Assembly (NCBI RefSeq): GCF_015776785.2
Contig: NZ_LFMD02000007.1
Coordinates: 483,127 to 547,126 of the forward strand
From: Kitasatospora sp. SUK 42
GTDB lineage: Bacteria > Actinomycetota > Actinomycetes > Streptomycetales > Streptomycetaceae
Direction of reading: 5' to 3'
DNA: 64,000 bases
The translations under genes were made by a program, and so were the position numbers. A model generated the notes under the pieces. That model was not told the DNA's origin and ran no database searches. It saw only the letters and a list, made by a program, of their open reading frames with translations. Shown piece by piece: positions 1 to 8,515 of the stretch. Positions within the stretch are counted from its first letter, which is position 1, and the number at the start of each line of letters is the position of its first letter.

Positions 1-344
1 GCGTGATCATCAGCGTCGCGCTGGCCTCGGGCCTGACCGTGCTCAACTTCGCCAGCGGCGCCAAGGGCGCGTTCGAGATCCTGGTCCTGGTCACCACCTT
101 CACCGCCACCGTCCCCTACCTGCTCTCGACCGCCGCCCAGCTGTACTGGCTGGTCCGCGGCGCCACCGAGAAGGTCAACGGCACCCACCTGGTGCGGGAC
201 GCGGTGCTCGGCCTCGGCGCCTTCGCCTTCTCCCTGTGGCTCCTGGCCGGCGCCGGCTACGCCGCCGTCTACCAGGGCGTCCTCTTCCTCTTCGCCGGCA
301 TCCTGGTCTACGTCTGGATGGCCGGGCGCCGCCGCGCCGGCTGA
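1..344 (+). CDS. APC-family amino acid permease, C-terminal fragment
   Basis: The reading frame is open from the first base and ends at a TGA, so this is the 3' end of a gene starting upstream. About 113 visible residues contain roughly four hydrophobic segments separated by short polar turns and finish in a basic GRRRAG tail, as in the last helices of basic amino acid/polyamine antiporters of the APC superfamily (ArcD-like). The family would place it in the cytoplasmic membrane as an exchanger or proton symporter. Substrate cannot be told from this fragment. A strong hairpin follows the stop. Confidence 0.6.
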   Translation, partial: VIISVALASGLTVLNFASGAKGAFEILVLVTTFTATVPYLLSTAAQLYWLVRGATEKVNGTHLVRDAVLGLGAFAFSLWLLAGAGYAAVYQGVLFLFAGILVYVWMAGRRRAG

Positions 345-376
345 CCCCCGGCGGTCCGCCGCCCGCGAAGCGCACA

Positions 377-416
377 CCCGTGGCGGGTGCCGGAATCGTC
401 CGGCACCCGCCACGGG
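377..416. terminator. Bidirectional terminator hairpin
   Basis: A perfect 18-bp stem (377-394 with 399-416) closes an ATCG loop. It lies between the stop codons of two convergent genes, so it can end transcription from both sides. Confidence 0.85.
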
Positions 417-432
417 CGCGTTCGGAGGCCGC

Positions 433-1302
433 TCAGCTTGCCTGGTCGGACGGGAAGGCCACGGGGTACGGCTCGGCGAAGTCGGCCGAGCGGGAGACCT
501 CGCGCCACCTGGTGTCCTCCTCCAGGAGCCGCCGGTCCATGGCGATGGAACTCTCCGCCGCGTTGACCCCGAGCGGCAGGTGGTCCGGGATGTCGCGCCG
601 CTTGGCCACCCGTACGAGGATCCCGGCGGCGCGGACCGGATCGCCCGCGGCGCCGGCGTCGCCCTGCCGCAGCCGCTTGTTGAGGGCGCCTACCGTCTCG
701 GCGTAGGCCGCCGGGATGTCGTGGACGACCATCGAGGAGCCGGCCCAGTCGGTGCGGAAGCCGCTGGGCTCGACGACCAGCACCTTCACCCCGAACGGCG
801 CCGTCTCGACGCGCAGCACCCGGCTGAACCCGTCGATGGCGAACTTGGCCGCCTGGTAGGAGGCGATCCCCGGGGAGCCGCCGACCCTTCCGCCCACCGA
901 GGAGAACTGCATGACCAGCCCGCCCCGCTGCTCGCGCAACAGCGGCAGCGCGGCCTTGGTGACGTTGTACACGCCCCAGAAGTTGGTCTCGAACTGCGCG
1001 CGGAAGTCGGCGTCCTCGGTGGTCTCGATCGGCGACACGTTGGCGTAGCCGGCGTTGTTCACCAGCACGTCGATCCGCCCGAAGTGCGCGTGAGCCTCGG
1101 CGACGGCCGCGCGTGCGGCTTCCGGGTCGGTGACGTCCAGCGCGATCGGGCGAATCCGGTCGCCGAACTCCTCGGCGAGGTCGGCCAGCTGCTCCGGGCG
1201 GCGGGCGGTCGCGGCCACCCGGTCGCCGGCTTCGAGTGCCGCCCGCACGAGGGTTCGCCCGAAGCCCCGCGAGCTGCCGGTGATGAACCAGGTCTGTTCC
1301 AT
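433..1302 (-). CDS. SDR-family oxidoreductase
   Basis: Classical short-chain dehydrogenase/reductase of 289 residues with the N-terminal nucleotide-binding motif TGSSRGFG, the NNAG motif and the catalytic SYQAAKF (Tyr-x3-Lys). It should be a soluble NAD(P)H-dependent oxidoreductase; the substrate is unknown. The ATG at 1302 is chosen because GGAG lies 6 nt before it; an in-frame ATG at 1326 would add eight residues (a near repeat, MEQNTEQG) but has no ribosome site. It is divergent from a TetR regulator across a short region with two dyads, so it is probably that repressor's target. Confidence 0.85.
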   Translation of the reverse strand: MEQTWFITGSSRGFGRTLVRAALEAGDRVAATARRPEQLADLAEEFGDRIRPIALDVTDPEAARAAVAEAHAHFGRIDVLVNNAGYANVSPIETTEDADFRAQFETNFWGVYNVTKAALPLLREQRGGLVMQFSSVGGRVGGSPGIASYQAAKFAIDGFSRVLRVETAPFGVKVLVVEPSGFRTDWAGSSMVVHDIPAAYAETVGALNKRLRQGDAGAAGDPVRAAGILVRVAKRRDIPDHLPLGVNAAESSIAMDRRLLEEDTRWREVSRSADFAEPYPVAFPSDQAS

Positions 1303-1344
1303 GCCCTGCTCCGTGTTCTGTTCCATGCCGTTAGTAAAACACCG

Positions 1345-1383
1345 TTGCGCTATTAGTGCAACGCCGTTGCGCTAATAAGGCAA
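1345..1383. promoter_or_regulatory. Two tandem operator-like dyads between SDR and tetR genes
   Basis: Two related 17-bp imperfect palindromes, 1345-1361 and 1367-1383, both begin TTGCGCTA and end in GCAA; outer arms extend to CCGTTGC...GCAACGG in the second. Their centres are 22 bp apart, two helical turns, so two repressor dimers would sit on the same DNA face. The position between divergent genes fits autoregulation by the adjacent TetR protein (inference). Confidence 0.65.
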
Positions 1384-1406
1384 CGGCGTCGCCTTACCAT
1401 GGGCAC

Positions 1407-2075
1407 GTGGATGAAGCATCGGAGTTCCAGCGCGCACGTTCGCCCGAGGCCAAGCGGCGACGCGAGGCCTCGATCCTGGAGGCCGCCCGGTCGCTCGGCG
1501 GGGAGCGCGGCATCAGGGACATCACCCTCACGGACATCGCCACCGCGGTCGGGATGCACAAGTCGGCGCTGCTGCGGTACTTCGAGACGCGCGAGGAGAT
1601 CTTCCTGCGGCTGACCGCGGAGGGCTGGCAGGAGTGGTCGGACGCGCTGTCCGCACGGCTGCGGGAGAACGCCGAACCGGGCCCGGCGTCCGTCGCCCGG
1701 GCGTTCGCCGCCACGCTCGCGGCCCGCGGGCTGTTCTGCGATCTGCTCGCGCACGCGCCGCTCAACCTTGAGCGAAACGTTTCACTCACCGCGGTGCGCG
1801 ACTTCAAGCTCGCCACCCTCGCCGCCCGCGGGCCGATCACCGCGGCCGTCCGCGAACAGCTGCCCGCGCTCGACGACCAGGACGTCACCGACCTGGTCGC
1901 CACCGCCGTCTCACTCGCCGGGGCACTGTGGCAGATCGCCAACCCGGGCACGGAGGTCGCCGCCCTCTACCGCAGCGACCCGCGGCTCGCCCACGCCGTC
2001 ATCGAGGTCGAGCCCCGCCTCGCCCGCGTCCTCACCGCGACGATCACCGGACTGGCCGCGGCGCCACCCGCCTGA
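1407..2075 (+). CDS. TetR/AcrR-family transcriptional regulator
   Basis: A 222-residue regulator with a TetR helix-turn-helix at about residues 25-60 (core TDIATAVGMHKSALLRYF) and a variable ligand-binding C-terminal half. The GTG at 1407 is preferred; an open frame extends to 1356 but that start would lie inside the operator dyads. Repression of itself and of the divergent SDR gene is inferred from the two dyads in the shared promoter region. Ligand unknown. Confidence 0.85.
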   Translation: MDEASEFQRARSPEAKRRREASILEAARSLGGERGIRDITLTDIATAVGMHKSALLRYFETREEIFLRLTAEGWQEWSDALSARLRENAEPGPASVARAFAATLAARGLFCDLLAHAPLNLERNVSLTAVRDFKLATLAARGPITAAVREQLPALDDQDVTDLVATAVSLAGALWQIANPGTEVAALYRSDPRLAHAVIEVEPRLARVLTATITGLAAAPPA

Positions 2076-2182
2076 CCGGCCTCGCCGCGAGCACTCGGAT
2101 GGATCATCTGACGTGCCGGGCAAGGGATTTGACCGTACGGTGCGATGCCAGGGGGTTACCTGAGCGAGAGGTGTCTACTGGC

Positions 2183-2371
2183 ATGGCCGGGAAGTTCGAG
2201 CTGTACAAGGACGAGAGCGGGATGCACCGGTTCCGGCTCAAGGCGAGCAACGGGGCGATCGTGGTGACCGGCGACCCGCACGAGAGCAAGGACGACTGCC
2301 TGAAGAGCATCGAGTCGATCCGCAAGCTCGCGCCGTACGCGGAACTCAAGGAAGCCGCCGGGTCGGCCTGA
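2183..2371 (+). CDS. DUF1508/YegP-family small protein
   Basis: A 62-residue protein with one YegP-type repeat: FELYKDESGMHRFRLKASNG followed by a Lys/Glu-rich helix (SKDDCLKSIESIRKLAP). Family members such as E. coli YegP have two tandem copies; this one has a single copy. The molecular function of the family is not established. A GAGAGG sequence lies about 11 nt before the ATG and a perfect terminator follows the stop, so it is probably monocistronic. Confidence 0.85.
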   Translation: MAGKFELYKDESGMHRFRLKASNGAIVVTGDPHESKDDCLKSIESIRKLAPYAELKEAAGSA

Positions 2372-2378
2372 TACGGCC

Positions 2379-2414
2379 GGGGCCCGTCCGGCGGAACCCT
2401 GCCGGACGGGCCCC
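2379..2414 (+). terminator. Rho-independent-type hairpin after DUF1508 gene
   Basis: A perfect 14-bp GC-rich stem (2379-2392 with 2401-2414) has an 8-nt loop and starts 8 nt after the stop. No U tract follows, as is common in streptomycetes. Confidence 0.85.
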
Positions 2415-2426
2415 ACTACGGAACGC

Positions 2427-2456
2427 GCGGGTCGGCGGTGCAAATCGCCGACCCGC
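2427..2456 (+). other. Second hairpin upstream of glycosyltransferase operon
   Basis: An 11-bp perfect stem (2427-2437 with 2446-2456) and 8-nt AT-rich loop sit 62 nt before the first glycosyltransferase gene. It may be a second terminator or a leader structure; the sequence alone does not decide. Confidence 0.45.
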
Positions 2457-2517
2457 GTTCGCCTGCACGACAGATCCCTTTGGCCGGAAGCACGCCGGGC
2501 GCGGAGACAACACTGGC

Positions 2518-3738
2518 ATGCGCGTCGCCATCGTCACCGAATCCTTCCCCCCCGAGGTCAACGGAGTCGCCCACAGCGTGCTGCGGACGGCCGAGCACCT
2601 GGCCCGCCGGGGCCACCAGCCCCTCGTCGTCACCCCCGCACCCGCACGCGGCGCCCAGTGCCCGCCGGAGACCTTCGGCGGCGCCGACGGGGTGGAGATC
2701 CCCGTGGTGCGGATCCCCTCGATGCCACTGCCCGGGTACCCCCAGGTGCGGATCGCCCTGCCGAGCCGGCAGCTGGCGGCCGCGATCGCCGGGCACCGGC
2801 CGGACCTCGTGCACCTGGCCAGCCCGTTCGTGCTCGGCGCGCGCGGGATGCAGGTCGCGGCGCGGCTCGGGGTGCCCGCCGTGGCCGTCTACCAGACCGA
2901 CCTGGCCGGGTACGCGCACGCCTACCGGGCCGGGCGGGGGCTCGGGGAGGCCGCGGCCTGGCGGCGGATCCGGGCCGTGCACCGGGCGGCCGCCCGGACG
3001 CTGGCGCCGTCCACCCCGGCCGCGCAGGACCTCACCGCGCACGGGGTGCCCCGGGTGCAGCTGTGGCCGCGCGGGGTGGACTCGGTGCGCTTCCACCCCC
3101 GGCACCGCGACGAGGCGCTGCACCGGGCGCTCGCCCCGGGCGGCGAGGTGCTGGTCGGGTACGTCGGGCGGCTGGCGCCGGAGAAGCGGGTGGACCTGCT
3201 CGCGGCGGCCTCCGCCCTGCCCGGGGTACGGGTCGTGGTGGTCGGGGACGGGCCCTCGGCGCCCGGACTCAAGGCCGCCATGCCCGGCGCGGTGTTCCTG
3301 GGACGGCGCACCGGCGAGGAGCTGGCGCGATGTTTCGCGACCCTGGACGTCTTCGTGCACACCGGCCCGCTGGAGACCTTCTGCCAGACCATCCAGGAGG
3401 CGATGGCCAGCGGCGTGCCGGTGATCGGCCCCGCGGCCGGCGGCCCGCTCGACCTGGTCGCCCACCACCGCACCGGACTGCTGGTGCCGCCGAGGGACGC
3501 GGCCGCCGTCGCCCGGGCGGTGGCCGAGCTGGCCGCCGATCCGGCGCGGCGCGCCGCGTACGGGCAGGCCGGGCGGGCCGAGGTGACCGCCCGCACCTGG
3601 GAGGCGGTCGGCGACCTGCTGCTACGGCACTACGCCGAGGTGCTGGCCGAACACCGGGGGCTGCCGCTGCCGCCCGCTCCCCCGACGGCGGCCGCCCCGG
3701 CGCTGCCGCCCGCCCTGCCGGAGGAGCTGCCTGCATGA
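2518..3738 (+). CDS. GT-B glycosyltransferase, MgtA/PimB-like
   Basis: 406 residues of glycosyltransferase family 4 type. The N-terminus (VAIVTESFPPEVNGVAHSV) is characteristic of GDP-mannose-dependent alpha-mannosyltransferases such as mycobacterial MgtA. The nucleotide-sugar half has PEKRVDLL and the E-x7-E region around ETFCQTIQEAMASGVPVIG. The likely role is transfer of mannose to a lipid or glycan at the inner membrane face; donor and acceptor are inferred from family resemblance. The C-terminus ends in a Pro/Ala-rich tail. The stop overlaps the next start (ATGA), so the two transferases are translationally coupled, and an SGNH hydrolase follows. Confidence 0.8.
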   Translation: MRVAIVTESFPPEVNGVAHSVLRTAEHLARRGHQPLVVTPAPARGAQCPPETFGGADGVEIPVVRIPSMPLPGYPQVRIALPSRQLAAAIAGHRPDLVHLASPFVLGARGMQVAARLGVPAVAVYQTDLAGYAHAYRAGRGLGEAAAWRRIRAVHRAAARTLAPSTPAAQDLTAHGVPRVQLWPRGVDSVRFHPRHRDEALHRALAPGGEVLVGYVGRLAPEKRVDLLAAASALPGVRVVVVGDGPSAPGLKAAMPGAVFLGRRTGEELARCFATLDVFVHTGPLETFCQTIQEAMASGVPVIGPAAGGPLDLVAHHRTGLLVPPRDAAAVARAVAELAADPARRAAYGQAGRAEVTARTWEAVGDLLLRHYAEVLAEHRGLPLPPAPPTAAAPALPPALPEELPA

Positions 3739-4916
3739 CCGCCCCCCTGACCATCGTGCGGCTCGCCAACTTCGTCACCCCGGTCTCCGGCGGGCTGCGC
3801 ACCGCGCTGCGCCACCTCGGCGCCGGGTACCGGGCCGCCGGGCACCGGCCGGTGCTGATCGTGCCCGGCGAGCGCCGCGCCGAGGAGGAGACCGAGCAGG
3901 GCCTGGTGGTCACCCTGCCCGGCCCGGTGCTGCCCGCCAGCGGCGGCTACCGGCTGCTCGCCGACCGGCGGGCGGTGGCCGCCGAACTGACCCGGCTCGG
4001 CCCCGACCGGCTGGAGGTCTCCGACCGGACGACCCTGCGCTGGACCGGCACCTGGGCCCGGCGGCACGGCGTCCGCTCGGTGATGGTCTCGCACGAGAGC
4101 GCCACCGGGCTGCTGCGCACCTGGGGCCTGCCCGGTCCGCTCGCCGCCGCGGCCGCCGACCGGCTCAACGCCGCCACCGCCCGCGCCTACGACTCGGTGC
4201 TCTGCACCACCGACTGGGCGGCGGCGGAGTTCCGCCGGATCGGCGTGCCCAACCTGGTCCGGGCCCCGCTCGGGGTGGACCTGGCGGCGATGCGACCGCT
4301 GCCACCGGCCCGGCGGGCGGCGGAGCGGGCCCGGTACGCGACCCCTGAGCAGGTGCTGCTGGTGCTCTGCTCCCGGCTCTCGGCGGAGAAGCGGCCCGAG
4401 CGGGCGGTCGAGGCGCTGGCCCGGCTGCGGGCGCGCGGGCTGCCCGCCGTCCTCGTGGTGGCCGGGACGGGACCGCTGCGGGAGCGGCTGGCGGCCCGGG
4501 CCGCACGGCTGCGCCTGCCGGTGCGCCTCCTCGGGCACCTCGACGGGCGCGAGGCCGTCGCCCGGCTGCTGGGCTGCGCGGACGTGGTGCTGGCGCCCGG
4601 GCCGGTGGAGACCTTCGGGCTGGCCGCGCTGGAGGCGCTGGCCTGCGGCACGCCGGTCGCGGTCAGCCGCTCCTCCGCGCTGCCCGCGCTGATCGGGTCC
4701 GCCGGGGTGGCGGCCGCCGACAGTGGGCCCGGATTCGCTGCGGCCGTACGGGAGTTGCTGGCGAGGCCGGAGGAGGTGCGGCGCTCGACCGCCCGGGCGC
4801 AGGCCGAGCGGTACGGCTGGCCGGCGGCGGTGGCGGCCTTCCTGGCGGCCCATGGAGCGGGGAACTTCGAGGCGGTGGACGGGGGTTGGGATGAGCCTGC
4901 TGGACGTCGGGCCTGA
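3735..4916 (+). CDS. GT-B glycosyltransferase, second of pair
   Basis: 393 residues starting at the ATG inside the previous stop. The GT-B arrangement is clear: N-terminal acceptor domain with GGLRTALRHLG, then a donor domain with SAEKRPERAVEALARLRARG and the ETFGLAALEALACGTPVAV motif containing the E-x7-E pair. It is homologous to but clearly diverged from its partner. The pair probably adds successive sugars to one acceptor. The 3' end overlaps the following hydrolase gene by 26 nt, completing a tight three-gene operon. Confidence 0.8.
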   Translation: MTAPLTIVRLANFVTPVSGGLRTALRHLGAGYRAAGHRPVLIVPGERRAEEETEQGLVVTLPGPVLPASGGYRLLADRRAVAAELTRLGPDRLEVSDRTTLRWTGTWARRHGVRSVMVSHESATGLLRTWGLPGPLAAAAADRLNAATARAYDSVLCTTDWAAAEFRRIGVPNLVRAPLGVDLAAMRPLPPARRAAERARYATPEQVLLVLCSRLSAEKRPERAVEALARLRARGLPAVLVVAGTGPLRERLAARAARLRLPVRLLGHLDGREAVARLLGCADVVLAPGPVETFGLAALEALACGTPVAVSRSSALPALIGSAGVAAADSGPGFAAAVRELLARPEEVRRSTARAQAERYGWPAAVAAFLAAHGAGNFEAVDGGWDEPAGRRA

Positions 4917-5775
4917 CCGGTCGGCGGAGGAGCGCCCGGCGGCGGGCGAGTTGCTGCGGTTCGTCGCACTCGGCGACTCGCTGACGGAAGGAATCGGGGA
5001 CCAGGTCGGCGAGGGCTGGCGCGGCTGGGCCGCCGTCCTGGCACACTCACTGGCACCCGGGGGCCGGGAGGTCGAGTTCACCAACCTGGCCTACAGCGGA
5101 GCACTGACCACGGAACTGACGACACGTCAACTGCCGCGCGCGCTGGCCAGGAGGCCGCAGCTGGCGGCGGTGGTGGTCGGCGGCAACGACACCCTGCGGG
5201 CGGGTTTCGACATCCGGCGCACCACCCTGGAGCTGGACGCCACCCTGGGCGAACTCTCCGGCCACGGCGCGACCCTGCTGACCGCCTGCCTGCCCGACCC
5301 CGGTTCGCTGCTCCGGCTCCCGGCGCCACTCGGCCGCCCGCTGGCCCGGCGGATGCGGGCGGTCAACACCGTGGTGCACGCACTCACCGCGCGCCACCGG
5401 GCGGTGCACCTGCACATCGCCGAGCTGCCCTGGTACGAGGAGCGCCGGCTGCTCAGCGTCGACCGCCTCCACCCCAGCGCCGAGGGGCACCACCTGATCG
5501 CCCGCCGCTTCCACGGCCTGCTCGCCGACGCCGGCCACCCGCTCGGCCCGCCGCCCGCCGCCACCGCCGCCGAGCCGCCGCCGGGCCTGGCCGCCGACCT
5601 GTGGTGGATGGCCACCCAGGGCACCCGCTGGGTGGCCGCCCGCAGCACCGACCTGCTGCCGGGCCTGCTCGCCCTGGCGGCGGCGGAGGGCTACGCCCGC
5701 CTGCGCGGGGCGAGCGGCCGCTACGACGAGCAGATGGCCCGGGCGGCGGCGCGGGCGCTGGCGGAGCTGGGCTGA
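4891..5775 (+). CDS. SGNH/GDSL-family hydrolase
   Basis: 294 residues. Block I GDSLTEG carries the nucleophile Ser, block III appears as GGND, and DRLHPSAEGH supplies the catalytic Asp and His. No signal peptide is visible, so it is probably cytoplasmic, which fits deacylation or trimming of an intermediate made by the two co-transcribed glycosyltransferases. The C-terminal 90 residues beyond the catalytic His are Ala-rich and partly helical. The ATG at 4891 is the only good start and overlaps the upstream gene. Confidence 0.85.
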   Translation: MSLLDVGPDRSAEERPAAGELLRFVALGDSLTEGIGDQVGEGWRGWAAVLAHSLAPGGREVEFTNLAYSGALTTELTTRQLPRALARRPQLAAVVVGGNDTLRAGFDIRRTTLELDATLGELSGHGATLLTACLPDPGSLLRLPAPLGRPLARRMRAVNTVVHALTARHRAVHLHIAELPWYEERRLLSVDRLHPSAEGHHLIARRFHGLLADAGHPLGPPPAATAAEPPPGLAADLWWMATQGTRWVAARSTDLLPGLLALAAAEGYARLRGASGRYDEQMARAAARALAELG

Positions 5776-5873
5776 CCCGCCTTCAAACTCCCGTCTGCGG
5801 GGCGACGCCGGGGCCCGCCTCCGGGTCCGTGTCACCCGTGAACGGCGGTCGATGCGGGGGCCGGACGGGAACC

Positions 5874-7067
5874 ATGGAGGTGGCCGGGGGTGTCGTCCCC
5901 GGGTGGAGAGCCGTGGAGGGAGCTGGGGTGGAGGCGTCGGATACGGACGGGCGGGGGATTCTGGCAGCGGCCGGGGTGCTGTTCCCGGACAGGCAGGGGC
6001 GGGTGCTGGTGGTGCGGCTGCCGTACGACCGCAAGCACCCGGTGGCGGTGCCGGGCGGCGGATGGGAGCCCACGGACCACTCGCCGCGGGCGACGGCCGT
6101 ACGGGAGATCGCCGAGGAGCTGGGGTTCACGCCCCGGTTGGGGCCGCTGGCCTGCGTGGACTGGGCGCTCGGCCCGAGCCGTCCGCCGATCGTGGCGTAC
6201 CTGTACTGGGGCGAGCCGCTGACGGCGGAGCAGGCGGCGGCGATCCGGCCGGACACGGCGGAGGTCGGCGGCTGGGTGTGGCTGACGGTGGAGCAGGCGG
6301 CGCACGCGCTGCCGCCCCGGCTGTCACGGCGGGTGACGGCCTGTCTGCGGGCGCCGCGTACGGCCGGGCCGCTGGAACTGGAGGACAGCCGGCCCGTCGG
6401 GCACACGCTGCTGGAGCTGCCCGCCCACGGGCCGGTGCCGGAGTACACCGGGCTGGCCGACGCGCCCGGGCTGGGGGCGGCGGCGCCCGGTCCGGCGGCG
6501 CCGGAGCCGCCGATGGACCGGGACACCTACTACGCCAGCCGGCCGCGGATCCGGGCGAAGGCCCGGGCACTGTTCACCGACGGTGACGGCCGGGTGCTGC
6601 TGGTGCGGCTCCGGCCGTGGGACGGGCCGCGCGGGCGGGTGCCCTACTGGACGCTGCCCGGCGGCGGGGTCGAGGCGGACCGGGAGGGGCCCCGGGCTGC
6701 GGCACGGCGGGAGATCCACGAGGAGCTGGGCTGGCGGGTCGAGCCCGGACGGCTGCTGGCGCTGGACTGGCAGCCGGGAACGGCGGCCGACCCGGGGGCC
6801 GACCCGGCGACCGGCCGGGACACCGCCGTCCTGGTGTACGTGTTCGACGGCGGGACGGTGACGGAGGAACTGCTCGGCTCGATCGAGCTTCCGGAGCAGG
6901 AACTGGTGGACTGGCGGCTCTGCGACCCGGACGAGGCGCGGGCGCTGCTGTCCGAACCGTCCTGGGCCCGTACGGCCGCCGCGCTGGCCGCCCGGGCGCG
7001 GCCCGGCGGACCGGTCGAGCTGGTGCGCGGGCAGGTGGTCACCGGACAGGAGCCGCCACCCGGGTGA
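5874..7067 (+). CDS. Tandem Nudix hydrolase
   Basis: 397 residues with two Nudix domains. Domain 1 (about 25-180) has a box ending REIAEELGF in which the first conserved Glu is replaced by His; the metal-binding REUxEE core is intact. Domain 2 (about 220-385) has a canonical box, from GGGVEADREG to REIHEELGW. Nudix enzymes hydrolyse nucleoside diphosphates linked to another moiety; the substrate cannot be predicted. An alternative GTG start at 5928 would remove 18 residues. The next gene begins 10 nt after the stop. Confidence 0.8.
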   Translation: MEVAGGVVPGWRAVEGAGVEASDTDGRGILAAAGVLFPDRQGRVLVVRLPYDRKHPVAVPGGGWEPTDHSPRATAVREIAEELGFTPRLGPLACVDWALGPSRPPIVAYLYWGEPLTAEQAAAIRPDTAEVGGWVWLTVEQAAHALPPRLSRRVTACLRAPRTAGPLELEDSRPVGHTLLELPAHGPVPEYTGLADAPGLGAAAPGPAAPEPPMDRDTYYASRPRIRAKARALFTDGDGRVLLVRLRPWDGPRGRVPYWTLPGGGVEADREGPRAAARREIHEELGWRVEPGRLLALDWQPGTAADPGADPATGRDTAVLVYVFDGGTVTEELLGSIELPEQELVDWRLCDPDEARALLSEPSWARTAAALAARARPGGPVELVRGQVVTGQEPPPG

Positions 7068-7077
7068 CACTGGGGGC

Positions 7078-7479
7078 ATGCGGAACACGATCGCGGAAGC
7101 GCTGGCCGGTCACCGGGTGGAGTCGGTCAGCGGCGGAGGCCGGCTCGACCTGCGGCTCGACGGGTCGGTGACGGTACGGGTGGCCCACGACTTCCGCTTC
7201 GCGGCGCCGTCCTTCGCCGCGCCGACCGGGGTCGAGCACTTCTTCCCGGCGCTGACCTTCCGGCCGAGCCCGGGCCTGCTGGGGCTGGTCGGCCGGACCG
7301 TCGACAGTGCCCGGATCACCCCGGCCGGCGGCCTGGAGCTGGGCTTCGGCGAGGGCGGGGCGCTGTCCGTGCCGCCGCACGCGCTGCTCGCGCCGTGGAG
7401 CGTGCTGACCGCCGAGGGCGCGCTGTGCGCCGGACTGCCGGGCGGCGAGGTCCGGTGGACGGAGCCCGACGGGGGCTGA
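7078..7479 (+). CDS. Small conserved protein, possibly DUF6188-like
   Basis: 133 residues, mostly beta-strand-like with alternating hydrophobic residues and no transmembrane segment. The N-terminal pattern L-x-G-x2-V followed by a strand resembles DUF6188-type proteins, but this is a weak recognition. It begins 10 nt after the Nudix gene and is probably co-transcribed. Function unknown. Confidence 0.55.
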   Translation: MRNTIAEALAGHRVESVSGGGRLDLRLDGSVTVRVAHDFRFAAPSFAAPTGVEHFFPALTFRPSPGLLGLVGRTVDSARITPAGGLELGFGEGGALSVPPHALLAPWSVLTAEGALCAGLPGGEVRWTEPDGG

Positions 7480-7492
7480 GCCGGTGGCACGC

Positions 7493-7552
7493 GCCGGCGG
7501 GAGCCCGGCGGGGCCGGCGGGAGCCCGGCGGGGCCGGCGGGAGCCCGGCGGG
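7493..7552. repeat. Three perfect 20-nt tandem repeats
   Basis: The 20-nt unit GCCGGCGGGAGCCCGGCGGG occurs three times without change between convergent genes. Each unit can fold on itself, so it may serve as a terminator region, but it is first of all a young tandem duplication. Confidence 0.9.
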
Positions 7553-7593
7553 GCCTGGGCCGCCGCCGGGGCCTCGTCCGGCCGCTCTGCGGG

Positions 7594-7968
7594 TCAGACC
7601 TCCAGGTCCGCCTCGATCCTGGTGAGCTGGTGGCGGGCCATCGCCAGGTTGGCGCGGGCCTTGTCCAGCGCCAGGTAGAGGAAGAGGCCCTTGCCGGTGC
7701 GGCCGGTGAGCGGGCGGATCAGGTGGTACTGGCTGGTCAGGGTGATCAGGATGTCCTCGATGCCGTCCTGCAGGCCGAGCATGTCCATGGTGCGCATCTT
7801 GGCCCGGACCACGTCGGTGTTCCCGGCCGCGGCCACGTTGAGGTCCAGGCCGCCGGGGCCGTCGAGGGTGGCGAGCGCCATGCCGCTGTTGTAGTCCACG
7901 AGGGCCGCGCCGATGGCGCCCTCGATGCTGGTCATGGCCTGCTTGAGCGCGCCGGCTGCGTCGGTCAT
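7594..7968 (-). CDS. Roadblock/LC7-domain protein C
   Basis: 124 residues covering one Roadblock/LC7 fold: an N-terminal helix (ALKQAMTSIEGAIGAALVDY), the GMALATLD strand turn, a central segment with TDVVRAKM, the strand DILITLTSQYHLIRPL and a C-terminal helix. The same layout, including the xYHLIR strand, occurs in Roadblock A of this operon. Such proteins usually bind Ras-like GTPases of MglA or CvnD type or form scaffolds. The ATG at 7968 has GGGAG 9 nt upstream; an in-frame TTG at 7977 is less likely. Confidence 0.8.
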   Translation of the reverse strand: MTDAAGALKQAMTSIEGAIGAALVDYNSGMALATLDGPGGLDLNVAAAGNTDVVRAKMRTMDMLGLQDGIEDILITLTSQYHLIRPLTGRTGKGLFLYLALDKARANLAMARHQLTRIEADLEV

Positions 7969-8037
7969 GGTAGTCAACTCCCGGTGATCGATGTCTTGTT
8001 GATGGGGTGTGGCGGTGGGTTCGGGTGGTGGTCGGGG

Positions 8038-8481
8038 TCAGCCCGCGTCCAGCGACTCCTTGGGCGCCAGGGCGCCGCTCAGCAGCGCGGCGATGCGCTG
8101 GGCGCAGCGGCGGGCCTCCAGGTGGAGCCGGCCGACGTTGACGTCCGGGTGCGCCAGCAGGGTCAGCACACAGCTGCCGCCGGCGGCGTACGTGGCGACG
8201 TAGCCGTGCTCTCCGCGCACCAGCGACTCCCGGAACTCGCCCTGGCCGGTGGTGTCGGCGAGCCGCTGGGCCAGCGACAGCGAGGCCGCCGTCATCGCGG
8301 CCAGGCCTGAGGGTTCGGTGCCGTGGGTGTCGTGCGCGATCAACAGGCCGTCCACGCTGGCCACCAGGCCGCCCGCGAGGTGCGGGACGCGGCGCTTGAC
8401 GGCGCGGAGTTCGGCGAGCAGCTCGGTCTCCAAGGCGATCAGTTGTCTCCTTCCGACACGCTGCTTGAGCGCCCGCCTCAT
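8038..8481 (-). CDS. Roadblock/LC7-domain protein B
   Basis: Up to 147 residues of the CvnB-like Roadblock type: VPHLAGGLVASVDGLLIAHD, then SGLAAMTAASLSLAQRLADT and the closing strand CVLTLLAHPDVNVGRLHLEA. The start is uncertain. The ATG at 8481 has no ribosome site, whereas AAGGAG at 8452-8447 lies 4 nt before an in-frame CTG (8442) and 13 nt before a TTG (8433); initiation there would give about 134 or 131 residues. It lies 34 nt downstream of the DUF4388-like gene. Confidence 0.8.
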   Translation of the reverse strand: MRRALKQRVGRRQLIALETELLAELRAVKRRVPHLAGGLVASVDGLLIAHDTHGTEPSGLAAMTAASLSLAQRLADTTGQGEFRESLVRGEHGYVATYAAGGSCVLTLLAHPDVNVGRLHLEARRCAQRIAALLSGALAPKESLDAG

Positions 8482-8515
8482 GGCCGGTACGGCGGGGTCG
8501 CGGGCGGAGAGTTGC

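Noticed and set aside
7493-7552. CRISPR array
   Set aside because: Three identical repeats are directly adjacent with no spacers.
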